In this document: positions 18,189-27,376 of the stretch, piece after piece
How the letters are laid out: the number at the start of each line of letters is the position of its first letter
Position numbering within the stretch: position 1 is the first letter of the stretch
NCBI GenBank assembly: GCA_026928325.1
Contig: JAIXKS010000007.1
Coordinates: 1 to 64,000, forward strand
Length of the DNA stretch: 64,000 nt
Source: Chitinophagales bacterium
GTDB lineage: Bacteria > Bacteroidota > Bacteroidia > Chitinophagales > Saprospiraceae
Direction of reading: 5' to 3'
Program-made: the position numbers and the translations under genes
The notes under the pieces: model-generated
Databases searched by the model: none
What the model was told of the DNA's origin: nothing
What the model saw: the letters and a program-made list of their open reading frames with translations, nothing else

Positions 18189-18349
18189 AGTGCTCTGTCT
18201 ATAAAAAGACTTAAATATATAATGGAAGTGATTTTTTTAAAGATCAAGGCAAAAAACGCAGACATAGTGGTAACTATGACGAGTATTTTTAACGATGAGA
18301 TTTGGAAAAAGAACGACATTTTATTAAGATTTTTTTGTGGACAGAGCAC
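18189..18349 (+). repeat. MITE-like element, copy 1 (tandem)
   Basis: About 161 bp bounded by inverted repeats AGTGCTCTGTC and its complement. Imperfect pairing continues inwards: the two halves align across most of the element around a central CATAGT-GGTA-ACTATG hairpin at about 18264-18279. It carries no credible gene. The next copy starts one base later. The left flank is CTAG, reading into the repeat. Confidence 0.85.
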
Positions 18350-18350
18350 C

Positions 18351-18512
18351 AGTGCTCTGTCTATAAAAAGACTTAAATATATAATGGAAGTGATTTTTTT
18401 AAAGATCAAGGCAAAAAACGCAGACATAGTGGTAACTATGACGAGTATTTTTAACGATGAGATTTGGAAAAAGAACGACATTTTATTAAGATTTTTTTGT
18501 GGACAGAGCACT
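18351..18512 (+). repeat. MITE-like element, copy 2 (tandem)
   Basis: Essentially identical to the copy at 18189-18349, with a 162-base period. It ends in GACAGAGCACT followed by AG, so the pair is bounded by CTAG-type ends. The identity implies recent duplication or unequal exchange. Related copies lie at 41290 and 46144. Confidence 0.85.
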
Positions 18513-18548
18513 AGCACTTCCTTTTATTCATCTAAATTAAGTAATCCC

Positions 18549-18578
18549 TTGTTAAACCCTAGAAAACACGTATCTTTG
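18549..18578 (+). promoter_or_regulatory. Full Bacteroidota promoter for yajC
   Basis: TTG at 18549-18551, a 19-base spacer, then TATCTTTG at 18571-18578, both at canonical distance. It lies 28 bases before the yajC ATG and just outside the tandem repeats. Confidence 0.75.
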
Positions 18579-18605
18579 TGGGATTAATCAATTAAATCGA
18601 TATTT

Positions 18606-18923
18606 ATGGTTTTAAGTTTTGTATTACAAGCCAATGGTACTGGAATTGGCAGTTTAATGTTTCCTATATTAATGCTTGCTGTTTTTTACTTTTTCTTTAT
18701 TCGGCCACAGGCAAAAAAGCAAAAAGAGCAAAGTGCTTTTACAACACAGATGCAAAAAGGTGATGAAGTCGTTACAAGTAGCGGCATCATAGGACAAATC
18801 AATAAGATAGAAGGAAATATAGTCACTTTAGAGTTGGATAATAAGACTTACGTCAGAATGTTTTCATCCGCAATATCTAAAGAAATGACGGAGCAATACT
18901 CAAAAATCAAGAATAACGGTTAA
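18606..18923 (+). CDS. yajC: Preprotein translocase accessory subunit YajC
   Basis: The 105-residue protein has one membrane span at about residues 15-35 (SLMFPILMLAVFYFFFIRPQ). The family hallmark FFIRPQAKKQKEQ follows, then a small cytoplasmic domain (KGDEVVTSSGIIGQINKIEG). YajC joins SecDF and YidC in the Sec holotranslocon. Length and motif are normal. It has its own promoter and faces the CvfB-like gene tail to tail; a short inverted repeat TGCGTAAACGCA at about 18964-18975 lies between them. Confidence 0.96.
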   Translation: MVLSFVLQANGTGIGSLMFPILMLAVFYFFFIRPQAKKQKEQSAFTTQMQKGDEVVTSSGIIGQINKIEGNIVTLELDNKTYVRMFSSAISKEMTEQYSKIKNNG

Positions 18924-19033
18924 AAAAAACTGCCATTATCTTTTTCGGCAACATGGTTCTTTTTGCGTAAACGCATTAGTAAGATTTGCTCCAAAATAAT
19001 GTTACGCAGTATTTTCACTTCGAATATGAAGAT

Positions 19034-19867
19034 TTACACCTTTTCGATTCCATCAGGTTTAATGATGATTTGACGTTGCTTAAAAAGATTGCCAATGGCT
19101 TGTTTAAAAACCTTTTTGCTAAAGCCAAATATTTGATAAATTACCTCTGGGTCAGTCTTATCATTGTAGGGTAATTTTCCTTTGGACTTGACAAGGAGAT
19201 CCATGATGCGTTGTGCGTTTTTATCAATTTTCTTATAGCCAATAGCTTCTGTCGAAAAATCAATTTTAAAGTCATCACGGATTTTTTTGACATATACATC
19301 AAGCTTATCGCCAACATTTAGTTTTTTGTACACTTCATTTTTGTACAAAACGCCTTGAAATTTTTCTTTAGTAATACATTTGTAACCGATATCCGTAATG
19401 CCGCTTATTATGACTTGCAGTTGTTGTCCGACAGTATAATTCGGTGTGGATTTATTAAGAAATTTTTCAATTTTCATGGAGGCCGCAAGTCGATCGGTCA
19501 CTTCATCCAAAAACACATAGACAAAATAATATCGACCTTCTTCCATCTTAATTTTCTGTTCGCTAAAAGGTACCAATAATTCCTTACTTACGCCCCAATC
19601 GAGGAATGCACCTACCCTTTCCACCTTGTTGACTTTCATGCGGGCAAATTCTCCAACTTCTGCATAAGGCGTTTCGGTAGTCGCCACGACACGCTCCTCA
19701 CCATCCAGAAAAACAAAAACATCAACAGGTTTTCCGACTTCCATGTCCGGAGTTATATACCTTTTAGGCATGAGAATCTCACCAAAATTTTTCCCATCCA
19801 GAAAAAATCCAAAATCTGTTCTCTTTACAATATCTAAGGTAGCCTTTTTGCCGAGCTGAACGATCAT
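19034..19867 (-). CDS. CvfB-like S1-domain RNA-binding protein
   Basis: The 277-residue protein has an N-terminal S1-like OB fold (ATLDIVKRTDFGFFLDGKNF, then GEILMPKRYI). Next comes a second S1 domain (ARMKVNKVERVGAFLDWGVS, then KELLVPFSEQ), a third S1-like region (about 150-215), and a C-terminal winged helix (DPEVIYQIFGFSKKVFKQAI). This domain order is that of CvfB/YitL, an RNA-binding protein linked to virulence gene control in Staphylococcus. Its targets here are unknown. The ATG at 19867 lies just downstream of a TACCTTTG promoter box. Confidence 0.88.
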   Translation of the reverse strand: MIVQLGKKATLDIVKRTDFGFFLDGKNFGEILMPKRYITPDMEVGKPVDVFVFLDGEERVVATTETPYAEVGEFARMKVNKVERVGAFLDWGVSKELLVPFSEQKIKMEEGRYYFVYVFLDEVTDRLAASMKIEKFLNKSTPNYTVGQQLQVIISGITDIGYKCITKEKFQGVLYKNEVYKKLNVGDKLDVYVKKIRDDFKIDFSTEAIGYKKIDKNAQRIMDLLVKSKGKLPYNDKTDPEVIYQIFGFSKKVFKQAIGNLFKQRQIIIKPDGIEKV

Positions 19868-19892
19868 ATCTATTAATTAGCGATTATAGATA

Positions 19893-19900
19893 CAAAGGTA
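19893..19900 (-). promoter_or_regulatory. TAnnTTTG box for the CvfB-like gene
   Basis: Read on the minus strand this is TACCTTTG, 25 bases before the ATG. The rest of the gap up to the susC-like gene (19901-20148) shows no gene; no clear promoter for the susC-like gene was found there. Confidence 0.55.
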
Positions 19901-20148
19901 GTGAATAATCGCATAACTTTGAAAAAAGCATCTTAAATAAACACTATAAAAAAAATAAGGCAAAATGAGCGCCAGGCCATGCTCTAAACATAAAATACCT
20001 ACGGTAATGGGGTTAATTGAAAATGATTTTTGAATATAATTGATGTCCAATAGTTTTTTTTTGTTAATATATTATTAAAATGAAAAAAAATAAATAATTT
20101 TACGACATCATTACTAAATGTCATTTTGACACTAATTAACGAACAAAA

Positions 20149-23127
20149 ATGAAACACCTTATGGAGCGGATCACCAATTATAAAATTTCGCTACTTTTTT
20201 TTGTGGCGCTTCTGTCCAGCATACAAGCATTTGGGCAGCGTAAAATAACCGGAACCGTTACTGATGGCAACAGCCATGAAACCATCATTGGCGCTTCCGT
20301 AATCGCTAATAATAGTAGAAATGCTATATTAACGGATATTGATGGCAATTTTTCTATAATCGTCGATGCCAACGATACCGCATTAGAAATCGCATTTGTC
20401 GGCTATCAGGATTATGTCTTGCCATTGACAGATGCCTTACATTATGAAGTAAACCTCAATGATGGAGAACTCATAGAAGAAGTCTTGGTCATCGGGTATG
20501 GCTCCATCAAAAAGTCAGACAAGACAGGAGCCGTCACTTCTGTTAATTCCAACGAACTCAATACAGGTCGCCTTTCTGACCCAATCGAAGGATTACAAGG
20601 TAAGGCTGCCGGTGTGACCATTTCAAAACAAGGAGGCGATCCCAATAGTGGATTTTCAGTCAATATTCGAAGTGCCTCAAGTTTTACTTCCGGTACCAAT
20701 CCGCTTTTTGTCGTAGATGGCGTACCAGGTGTTGACCCGACAACGATATCTCCATCAGACATAGAATCCTACAACATCCTTAAAGATGCCTCATCCACTG
20801 CGATATACGGCTCTCGTGGCGCCAATGGTGTAATCATCATCACGACCAAAAGTGCTGCCAAAAGAGATGGCGATAACTTAACCATCGATTATTCTTCACA
20901 ACTCTCTATCGATAACGTATCCCAAAGGTACAACCTCTTATCAGGAAGTCAAATCCGAGATTTTGCAGCGCAAACAGGCAGAGTCTTTGTCGATAATGGT
21001 GCTAATACAGATTGGCAAGACGCAATCTACCGAACAGGTTTAACGCAAGATCACAACCTGTCTATTATGAACGGTACCAAGACCTCAAACTTTAGAGCTT
21101 CTCTTTCTCACATGAATATCGAAGGTGTCATCAAAGGATCCTCCAAAACTCGAAATATAGGAAGACTCAATTATAGCCAAAAAGCCTTCGATGATTTTTT
21201 AACCATCAATACAAGGTTATCAGGAACCATTGAACACAACGATTATATCAACTATGGTGGTGGATCGTCGCCGACCAATGTCATTTATCAAGCCTTGAGA
21301 CGGTCTCCTACGGATAAAATATATAATGAGGATGGTAGTTTTTACGAGACTGACCGATCATTTCAGTACTACAATCCACTGGCGATTATCACGGATATTC
21401 AAAATAATAGAGATGCTAAGCGACTCTTAGGTAATATCAGTTTAGACGCTAATTTACATAAAAACTTGAAGGGATATCTCAATCTTGCTTACTTGCGCAA
21501 TGATGAAGAAAGCCTTTATTTCGAACCCAAATCGACTGCTTCTAATCTAACAGATGGATACGGCCGACGAGCTTATAACAATCAATCCAACAAATTACTA
21601 GAAGGTACATTAACGTACTCTAATACCTTCCAAGAACGCCACAATTTCTCGATCATGGGCGGTTATTCCTGGCAGAAAGACCAATTTGACGGCTTTTCGA
21701 TAGTAGGACGAAATGCAACTTCGGACTACATCGGAGCTAATAATATCGGTACTTTTTTAGATTACGCAACAGAAAGACCTTATGGTTATAAAAGAGAAGA
21801 CTTATTAATCTCTTTTTTCTCCAGAGCTATGTATGATTATGCCGGCAAATATTACGCAGCATTGAGCGTGCGAAGAGACGGATCTAGCAAATTTGGAGAC
21901 AATAACGAATGGGGAACCTTCCCTTCTGCCTCTTTTGGTTGGAATATAGCCGAAGAAAATTTTATGGAAGACCAACGCCTCTTTGATCAATTAAAATTGA
22001 GATTGAGCTATGGACTTGCCGGTAATCAAAACATACCAAGCGATGCTGAAAAAACTTTATTTGGCCCAGGCGGTGCCGCTATCAATCCCGAAACAGGTGG
22101 AGAAGTCATCAATTACATCATCTCCGGAGGAACCAACCCAAATCCTAATCTAAAGTGGGAAACCAACGCCGAAGCTAACATAGGTATTGATTTTGGGCTG
22201 TGGAAAAGCAAACTCAACGGAAGCATCGAAGTGTATCAACGTAGAACCTACGACCTTGTCTATGCCTTCCAAGTACCGGTACCACCAAATAAACAATCCT
22301 ATACCATCGGTAATGCCGGCGAAATTAAAAACGAAGGTATCGAGTTGACGTTAAACTATTATGCTATCAATCGAGCCAATCTCAATTGGAAAACGAATCT
22401 AACTTTCAGCACAAACCGTCAAAAAACGATATCTTTAGGTAGCGATGAATTTCCATTAGGAGAGATACCGGCTCTTTATGTATCGGGACGAGGTTTGGTA
22501 GGCGGTATCAATTACGCCCAAGTCATCCGACCTGGCGTGGCTTTAGGTACTTTTGTCATGCCGGAATATGCAGGCTTAAGCGATGATGGTAAATTCTTAT
22601 TTTACACGGCAGCCGGCGGAGTAACGCGCGATGTATCTCGAGCAGAAAGACGTATTGTAGGTAGCGCACAACCCGACTTCCAACTTGGATGGTCCAATTA
22701 TTTTAATATCAACAAAAACTTAGATGTAAGTTTTTCTTTCCGTGGTGTTTTCGGGTATGATGTGCTCAATGTTACTAGAATGATATTTAGCAATCCAGCC
22801 GACCTTCCTACATTAAATGTCTTGCAAGAAGGCCTTGAAGAGTTCGAACGAGGATTGACTTCAAACCCTACACTAAGTAGTTATTATTTAGAAGATGCGA
22901 GTTTTTTAAGGCTTGATAATCTCACGTTAGGATACAATATTCCTATTAAGAATAAGTATGTCCGAAACTTACGTGTATATGCGACAGGAACCAACCTCCT
23001 TCTCTTTACTCAATATTCAGGTATTGACCCGGAAATATCTTTTGGTGGCTCAGAATTTGGCCGAGACCAATACGATGTTTATCCGCGAACGAGGACGATA
23101 TCTTTCGGTATTCAAGCTAATTTATAG
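20149..23127 (+). CDS. SusC/RagA-family TonB-linked outer membrane transporter
   Basis: The 992-residue protein has a signal peptide (to about residue 29, QAFGQ). A CarboxypepD_reg-like domain follows at 30-115 (KITGTVTDGNSHETIIGASV, then ILTDIDGNFSI and VGYQDYVL). Next are a TonB-box/plug region with VLVIGYGSIKKSDKTGAVTS, LQGKAAGVTISKQGG and IYGSRGANGVIIITTK, and a 22-strand-type barrel to the end. This is the import channel that works with the SusD lipoprotein to bring oligosaccharides or other polymers over the outer membrane using TonB energy. Full length for the family. It is followed 20 bases later by SusD and then a SusE-like gene. The SusE module points to an alpha-glucan, but no glycosidase is adjacent. 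Confidence 0.96.
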   Translation: MKHLMERITNYKISLLFFVALLSSIQAFGQRKITGTVTDGNSHETIIGASVIANNSRNAILTDIDGNFSIIVDANDTALEIAFVGYQDYVLPLTDALHYEVNLNDGELIEEVLVIGYGSIKKSDKTGAVTSVNSNELNTGRLSDPIEGLQGKAAGVTISKQGGDPNSGFSVNIRSASSFTSGTNPLFVVDGVPGVDPTTISPSDIESYNILKDASSTAIYGSRGANGVIIITTKSAAKRDGDNLTIDYSSQLSIDNVSQRYNLLSGSQIRDFAAQTGRVFVDNGANTDWQDAIYRTGLTQDHNLSIMNGTKTSNFRASLSHMNIEGVIKGSSKTRNIGRLNYSQKAFDDFLTINTRLSGTIEHNDYINYGGGSSPTNVIYQALRRSPTDKIYNEDGSFYETDRSFQYYNPLAIITDIQNNRDAKRLLGNISLDANLHKNLKGYLNLAYLRNDEESLYFEPKSTASNLTDGYGRRAYNNQSNKLLEGTLTYSNTFQERHNFSIMGGYSWQKDQFDGFSIVGRNATSDYIGANNIGTFLDYATERPYGYKREDLLISFFSRAMYDYAGKYYAALSVRRDGSSKFGDNNEWGTFPSASFGWNIAEENFMEDQRLFDQLKLRLSYGLAGNQNIPSDAEKTLFGPGGAAINPETGGEVINYIISGGTNPNPNLKWETNAEANIGIDFGLWKSKLNGSIEVYQRRTYDLVYAFQVPVPPNKQSYTIGNAGEIKNEGIELTLNYYAINRANLNWKTNLTFSTNRQKTISLGSDEFPLGEIPALYVSGRGLVGGINYAQVIRPGVALGTFVMPEYAGLSDDGKFLFYTAAGGVTRDVSRAERRIVGSAQPDFQLGWSNYFNINKNLDVSFSFRGVFGYDVLNVTRMIFSNPADLPTLNVLQEGLEEFERGLTSNPTLSSYYLEDASFLRLDNLTLGYNIPIKNKYVRNLRVYATGTNLLLFTQYSGIDPEISFGGSEFGRDQYDVYPRTRTISFGIQANL

Positions 23128-23147
23128 AACATAAAAAAACAGTTTTC

Positions 23148-24608
23148 ATGAAAAAGTATTTCATATTCATAATTATAGCGGGAATCAGCGCTTGTACCAA
23201 TTTGGATGAGACCATTTATGACCGAATCCCGGCAGACAAGTTTCCTGAAAATGCAGAGCAAGCAGCATTAAAAGTAATACCAACCTATCGCGAACTAGCC
23301 GACCTCATCGATGATAACGGTTGGTGGTTTTGGACACAAGAAGCCACAAGCGACGAAATCGTCTTTCCCGTGAGATTGACGGACTGGGAAGATGGCGGCA
23401 AATGGTATCTGTTGCACCAACACCAATGGAGCAATAATATTGATGCCGTCAACAGCATGTGGCCCAATCTTTATGATGGTGTAACAGAAGCCAATAGAGC
23501 GCTAGACGACTTGGAAGGACTCAATGATCCGGTCACAGTCGCCAAACTGAAAACTTTACGAGCTTTTTTCTATTATCTCTTAATCGACAACTATGGAGAT
23601 TTGCCATTGGTCACGTCTTTTACGAAGGCCGAAGCCCAACCTAAGAAAGAAAGCCGAAAAGTCATTTATGAATATATCATCAATGATGTCAAAGCAAGTC
23701 TCCCATATCTACCCGCTACTTCTCAAAAATTTGCAGTATCTAAAGGCATGGCATACATGTTACTAGCCAAACTGTATCTCAATGCCGAGATATATACAGG
23801 GACGCCAGCATGGGCAGATGCAGAAAGATATTGCGACAGCATCATCCAAAGCGGTGTTTATGTACTTGAGCAAGAAGCCTTGTCGCCATTTAAAACCAAC
23901 AATGAAAATTCCGTTGAAAATATATTTACGATTCCTTTTGACGAAAAGAGTCAATTGGGATTCAGAATACACATGAGAACGTTGCACTACTTGAGCAATT
24001 TGACCTATGATATGCCGGTTGGACCTTGGAATGGATTTGGTGCGATCGAAGATCATTATAATACATTTGAAGAAAACGATGCCCGTAAAAAAGGATTTAT
24101 CGTAGGTCAACAATATGATTCGAATGGAGCGCCACTCTATGACCAAACAGCAGATGCACCTTTGGTGATAAACCCACGGATTCCTAAACTCATCATTGAT
24201 GGCTCTCACTCGCTAGAAGAAATCAGAATGTCAGGTGCAAGAGTTGGAAAATTTGAAATCAAAAAAGGTGCCTTAGAGAATCTCAGCAATGATTTTCCGC
24301 TTTTCCGATATGCAGATGTATTATTAATGAAAGCCGAAACCATGATTCGTCAAGGTAAAAATGGCGACCAATTTGTCAATCAAATTCGAAATAGAGCTGG
24401 TGTTGCACCATTTAATAATGTAACTCTAGAACAAATATTAGCAGAGCGAGGCAGGGAAATGTTTTGTGAAGGACATAGAAGGCAGGATCTCATCCGTTTT
24501 GGACAATTTACCAAAGCATGGTGGGAAAAACCGACTTCAGACCCTAAAAGAACCATCTTCCCTATCCCACAATGGGCCATCGATGCCAATCCGAATTTAG
24601 CAGAATAA
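23148..24608 (+). CDS. SusD/RagB-family nutrient-binding outer membrane lipoprotein
   Basis: The 486-residue protein has a lipoprotein signal ending ISACTN (Cys at residue 16). The SusD fold features are visible: N-terminal NLDETIYDRIPADKFPENAE, the TPR-like helical part with EANRALDDL and KLKTLRAFFYYLLIDNYGDL, and the C-terminal region FPLFRYADVLLMKAETMIRQ and ILAERGREMFCEGHRRQDLI. It caps the SusC barrel and captures the ligand. The gene sits 20 bases after susC-like and 45 before the SusE-like gene, a standard operon. Glycan specificity cannot be read from the sequence. Confidence 0.95.
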   Translation: MKKYFIFIIIAGISACTNLDETIYDRIPADKFPENAEQAALKVIPTYRELADLIDDNGWWFWTQEATSDEIVFPVRLTDWEDGGKWYLLHQHQWSNNIDAVNSMWPNLYDGVTEANRALDDLEGLNDPVTVAKLKTLRAFFYYLLIDNYGDLPLVTSFTKAEAQPKKESRKVIYEYIINDVKASLPYLPATSQKFAVSKGMAYMLLAKLYLNAEIYTGTPAWADAERYCDSIIQSGVYVLEQEALSPFKTNNENSVENIFTIPFDEKSQLGFRIHMRTLHYLSNLTYDMPVGPWNGFGAIEDHYNTFEENDARKKGFIVGQQYDSNGAPLYDQTADAPLVINPRIPKLIIDGSHSLEEIRMSGARVGKFEIKKGALENLSNDFPLFRYADVLLMKAETMIRQGKNGDQFVNQIRNRAGVAPFNNVTLEQILAERGREMFCEGHRRQDLIRFGQFTKAWWEKPTSDPKRTIFPIPQWAIDANPNLAE

Positions 24609-24653
24609 AAAAAATAAATCATTCATTGTTTAATCATTTCTAAAATCAATATT

Positions 24654-26102
24654 ATGCATGCATTAAAATTTAGATTTACTACCAAACTTTTCACTCTTGC
24701 ATTAATGTCATTGTTCGTTCTCGCAAGCTGTAGCAAGGACGATCCAGACCCAACTCCGGGAGGCAATGTTGAAGATGGCGTTTATATCAAAGGTGAAGGA
24801 ACTGCTTTTGCTGATTTCAGTTCAAAAGCTCTATTTAAAACAGCAAAAAATGAAGTTAACCAAACGGAAAGAAGCCAATTAGTCGAAATCTACATGGCTG
24901 TCAAAGCCGGAACAGGAGGTTTTAACATTGTAGAAGTCAATGGAAAAGATCAAAAGTCCTATGGTCCGAGTTCAGACTGGGCTTTAGTAACCGAATTGGA
25001 CGTTGATGAGCCTACAAATGGTCTTTGGAAAGGCTCTTTGACAGAAGGCACTAACAAATTTACAGTTCCTGAAGACGGGCTTTACCATATCGTTGTAGAT
25101 TTTGGTATTAAGAAAATAGCCATGGCTAAAGTAAACTGGGGCGTTATTGGTGGTGCTACTCCTGATGGATGGAGCTCAAGCACACCGATGGTTGCTTCTG
25201 CTTTTGATCTTAACAAGATTACCTTTAAGGTTGAAAATCTAATTCTCCTCAAAAACGAGTGGAAATTTAGATATTCTAATGGCTGGAAGATTATTCTCGA
25301 CCCTGATTTTGACCTTGGTGGAGGATCTCAAGGTATCAAAGCAAATTCAAACTTTGGTGGTTCTGTTAGCAATTTAGTAGCTGGAGGTGACAATATCGCC
25401 AATGACGTGTATGGTGTTTATACCATTGAAATCACTTGGGAAGCCGGTGTTGGACACACTGCTAAAGCTACTAAAACTGCGGATGGTCCTGATTTACCTG
25501 AATATCCTGACAATCTATTCTTAATCGGAAGTGCTGTCGGTGGATGGGACTGGGGCACGAATGACGTTCAGTTAGTACCTGTACATTCACACCCTGAATT
25601 ATTCTGGGGTATCTATTGGATGGAACAAGGAGGAGAATTCAAATTTGCACCTGAACAAGCATGGAAAGGAGATTTCGGAAAAGCTGGTGATAACAACAAT
25701 GGTGTCTTCGGTGTAGGAAGTGATAATATCCCAGTACCAGGCAATGCAGGTTACTACATGGTAGTGGTTGACCTTAAAAATCAAACGATTGAAGTGACCG
25801 AACCAGGTGTTTACTTAATTGGTGATTCTGTAGGCTCATGGGATGGTTCTAATCCTGAAAACAAATTTGATGCTACAGGTGGAGACATCAGTATCACTAA
25901 AAATCTTGCCGCAGGTACAGAACTAAGAATGCATGTTGGCGCTAGTACGTTGGCTTGTGATTGGTGGCAGGCAGAATTTATCATCTTAGATGGTAAAATA
26001 GAATATAGAGGTACAGGAAACGACCAAGCAAGAGTAAAATTAAATGGTGGAAATACTACCATTAAACTTAATTTCAAAGACAATCTTGGTTCTATCAACT
26101 AG
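24654..26102 (+). CDS. SusE/SusF-like glycan-binding outer membrane lipoprotein
   Basis: The 482-residue protein has a lipoprotein signal (LFVLASCSKDD; Cys at residue 26) and a disordered DPDPTPGGN linker. At least two similar beta-sandwich modules lie in the C-terminal half. One starts with NLFLIGSAVGGWDWGTNDVQ and the next with VYLIGDSVGSWDGSNPENKF. The 'LIG...GGWD' start is characteristic of SusE/SusF starch-binding modules. It probably retains alpha-glucan at the surface for the SusCD pair. The downstream gap contains a long inverted repeat followed by T9, and also the aroC promoter. Confidence 0.85.
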   Translation: MHALKFRFTTKLFTLALMSLFVLASCSKDDPDPTPGGNVEDGVYIKGEGTAFADFSSKALFKTAKNEVNQTERSQLVEIYMAVKAGTGGFNIVEVNGKDQKSYGPSSDWALVTELDVDEPTNGLWKGSLTEGTNKFTVPEDGLYHIVVDFGIKKIAMAKVNWGVIGGATPDGWSSSTPMVASAFDLNKITFKVENLILLKNEWKFRYSNGWKIILDPDFDLGGGSQGIKANSNFGGSVSNLVAGGDNIANDVYGVYTIEITWEAGVGHTAKATKTADGPDLPEYPDNLFLIGSAVGGWDWGTNDVQLVPVHSHPELFWGIYWMEQGGEFKFAPEQAWKGDFGKAGDNNNGVFGVGSDNIPVPGNAGYYMVVVDLKNQTIEVTEPGVYLIGDSVGSWDGSNPENKFDATGGDISITKNLAAGTELRMHVGASTLACDWWQAEFIILDGKIEYRGTGNDQARVKLNGGNTTIKLNFKDNLGSIN

Positions 26103-26143
26103 GATATAAACCAGATTACGAAGAAATTTTAAGGTAAAGCGCA

Positions 26144-26261
26144 GCCAAAAAGCACTTCTTTAATTATCTTTGTTTGTATTTATTGGTTATGGACCTAAAA
26201 GTCCTTCTCAAAAATCAATGATACGTCAAATATAACAAGTGCTTTTTGGCCGTTTTTTTTT
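26144..26261 (+). terminator. Widely spaced inverted repeat plus T-run closing the Sus operon
   Basis: GCCAAAAAGCACTT (26144-26157) and AAGTGCTTTTTGGC (26237-26250) are a perfect 14-bp inverted repeat with 79 bases between, followed by CG and T9 (26253-26261). Transcripts running out of the Sus operon could form it. A TATCTTTG promoter box (26165-26172) lies inside the loop. Confidence 0.6.
26165..26172 (+). promoter_or_regulatory. TAnnTTTG box for aroC, inside the terminator loop
   Basis: TATCTTTG at 26165-26172, about 109 bases before the aroC start. A transcript starting about 7 bases later lacks the left arm of the 26144-26250 inverted repeat and so could not form that hairpin. Confidence 0.5.
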
Positions 26262-26280
26262 ATAATAACAACATCCATGC

Positions 26281-27363
26281 ATGGCGGGGAATAGTTTTGG
26301 AAATATATTCAAAATCACCACTTACGGGGAAAGCCACGGACCCGGAATCGGTGTAGTCATTGATGGCTGCCCTTCGGGTATTGAGCTCGATTTAACATTT
26401 ATCCAAGCTGAATTAGATCGACGCAAACCCGGACAGTCTAAATTAGTCACCCAACGCAAGGAAAATGAAAACTTTGTAATTCAGAGCGGTGTTTTCGAAG
26501 GAAAGACCACAGGTGCGCCCATTTCGATATTTATACCCAACGAAGACCAGCGCTCCAAGGATTACGCACACTTAGCAGATGCTTACAGGCCTTCACATGC
26601 CGACTACACCTATCAAATGAAATACGGACATCGAGATTATACTGGAGGCGGACGATCTTCAGCTCGAGAGACAGCAGCCCGTGTTGCTGCTGGAGCCGTC
26701 GCCAAAACCCTTTTAAAAACATATCAAATAGAGATTTACGCCTTTGTTTCGCAAATAGGCAACCTGAAAATTCAATCGGAGTCCATCGATTACACAAAGA
26801 TAGAAAGCAATGAAGTCCGATGTCCGAACGAAGCTGTGGCCAAAGACATGGCTGACCTCATCCTAAAAACCAAAAAAGAAGGAGATACGATCGGAGGCAT
26901 CGTTGCATGCCACATTTTAAACTGTCCTATTGGCCTAGGAGATCCTGTATTTGACAAATTGCACGCAGATTTAGGTAAAGCCATGCTTTCGATCAATGCA
27001 GTCAAAGGTTTTGAGATCGGATCCGGATTTTCGTCGGTGACTATGAAGGGTTCTGAACACAACGATATATTCTACAATGAAGGCGGTCATATTAAAACCA
27101 AAACCAATCATTCAGGTGGCATACAAGGCGGTATCAGTAATGGGATGCCGATTACCTTTCGAGTTGCATTTAAACCGGTTTCTACTTTGATGCAACCGCA
27201 ACCTAGTGTCAATTCGTCGGGAGAAGAGGTCGTCCTCGAAGGTCGCGGAAGGCATGATGCATGTGTTGTTCCTCGAGCAGTTCCGATTGTAGAAGCCATG
27301 GCTGCACTTGTGATTGCCGATTCTCTACTTCTTGCTCGTGCTTACGGCTTAGGCCAACCTTGA
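26281..27363 (+). CDS. aroC: Chorismate synthase
   Basis: The product is 360 residues, the usual length. It converts 5-enolpyruvylshikimate-3-phosphate to chorismate with reduced FMN, the last step of the shikimate pathway. Signatures seen are [20 protein letters not shown] at the start, [16 protein letters not shown], the [20 protein letters not shown] block followed by [14 protein letters not shown], and the C-terminal [20 protein letters not shown]. The chorismate feeds the menaquinone genes found at 44-51 kb, among other routes. It converges with holA, whose stop lies 13 bases beyond. Confidence 0.98.
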   Translation: MAGNSFGNIFKITTYGESHGPGIGVVIDGCPSGIELDLTFIQAELDRRKPGQSKLVTQRKENENFVIQSGVFEGKTTGAPISIFIPNEDQRSKDYAHLADAYRPSHADYTYQMKYGHRDYTGGGRSSARETAARVAAGAVAKTLLKTYQIEIYAFVSQIGNLKIQSESIDYTKIESNEVRCPNEAVAKDMADLILKTKKEGDTIGGIVACHILNCPIGLGDPVFDKLHADLGKAMLSINAVKGFEIGSGFSSVTMKGSEHNDIFYNEGGHIKTKTNHSGGIQGGISNGMPITFRVAFKPVSTLMQPQPSVNSSGEEVVLEGRGRHDACVVPRAVPIVEAMAALVIADSLLLARAYGLGQP

Positions 27364-27376
27364 TACAAAATAAAGA

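Noticed and set aside
18189-18512. Tandem repeat as a CRISPR-like array
   Set aside because: The unit is 162 bases with no spacers between copies and has terminal inverted repeats, so it is a duplicated MITE, not an array.
18108-18587. Open frames on both strands across the tandem repeat, with a duplicated peptide
   Set aside because: They exist only because the MITE-like unit is repeated. The other copies of the family have changed bases that break the frames, and no start or promoter fits.
26144-26250. The 14-bp inverted repeat as the ends of a small mobile element
   Set aside because: There is no target duplication and no second copy, and T9 after the right arm fits termination better.
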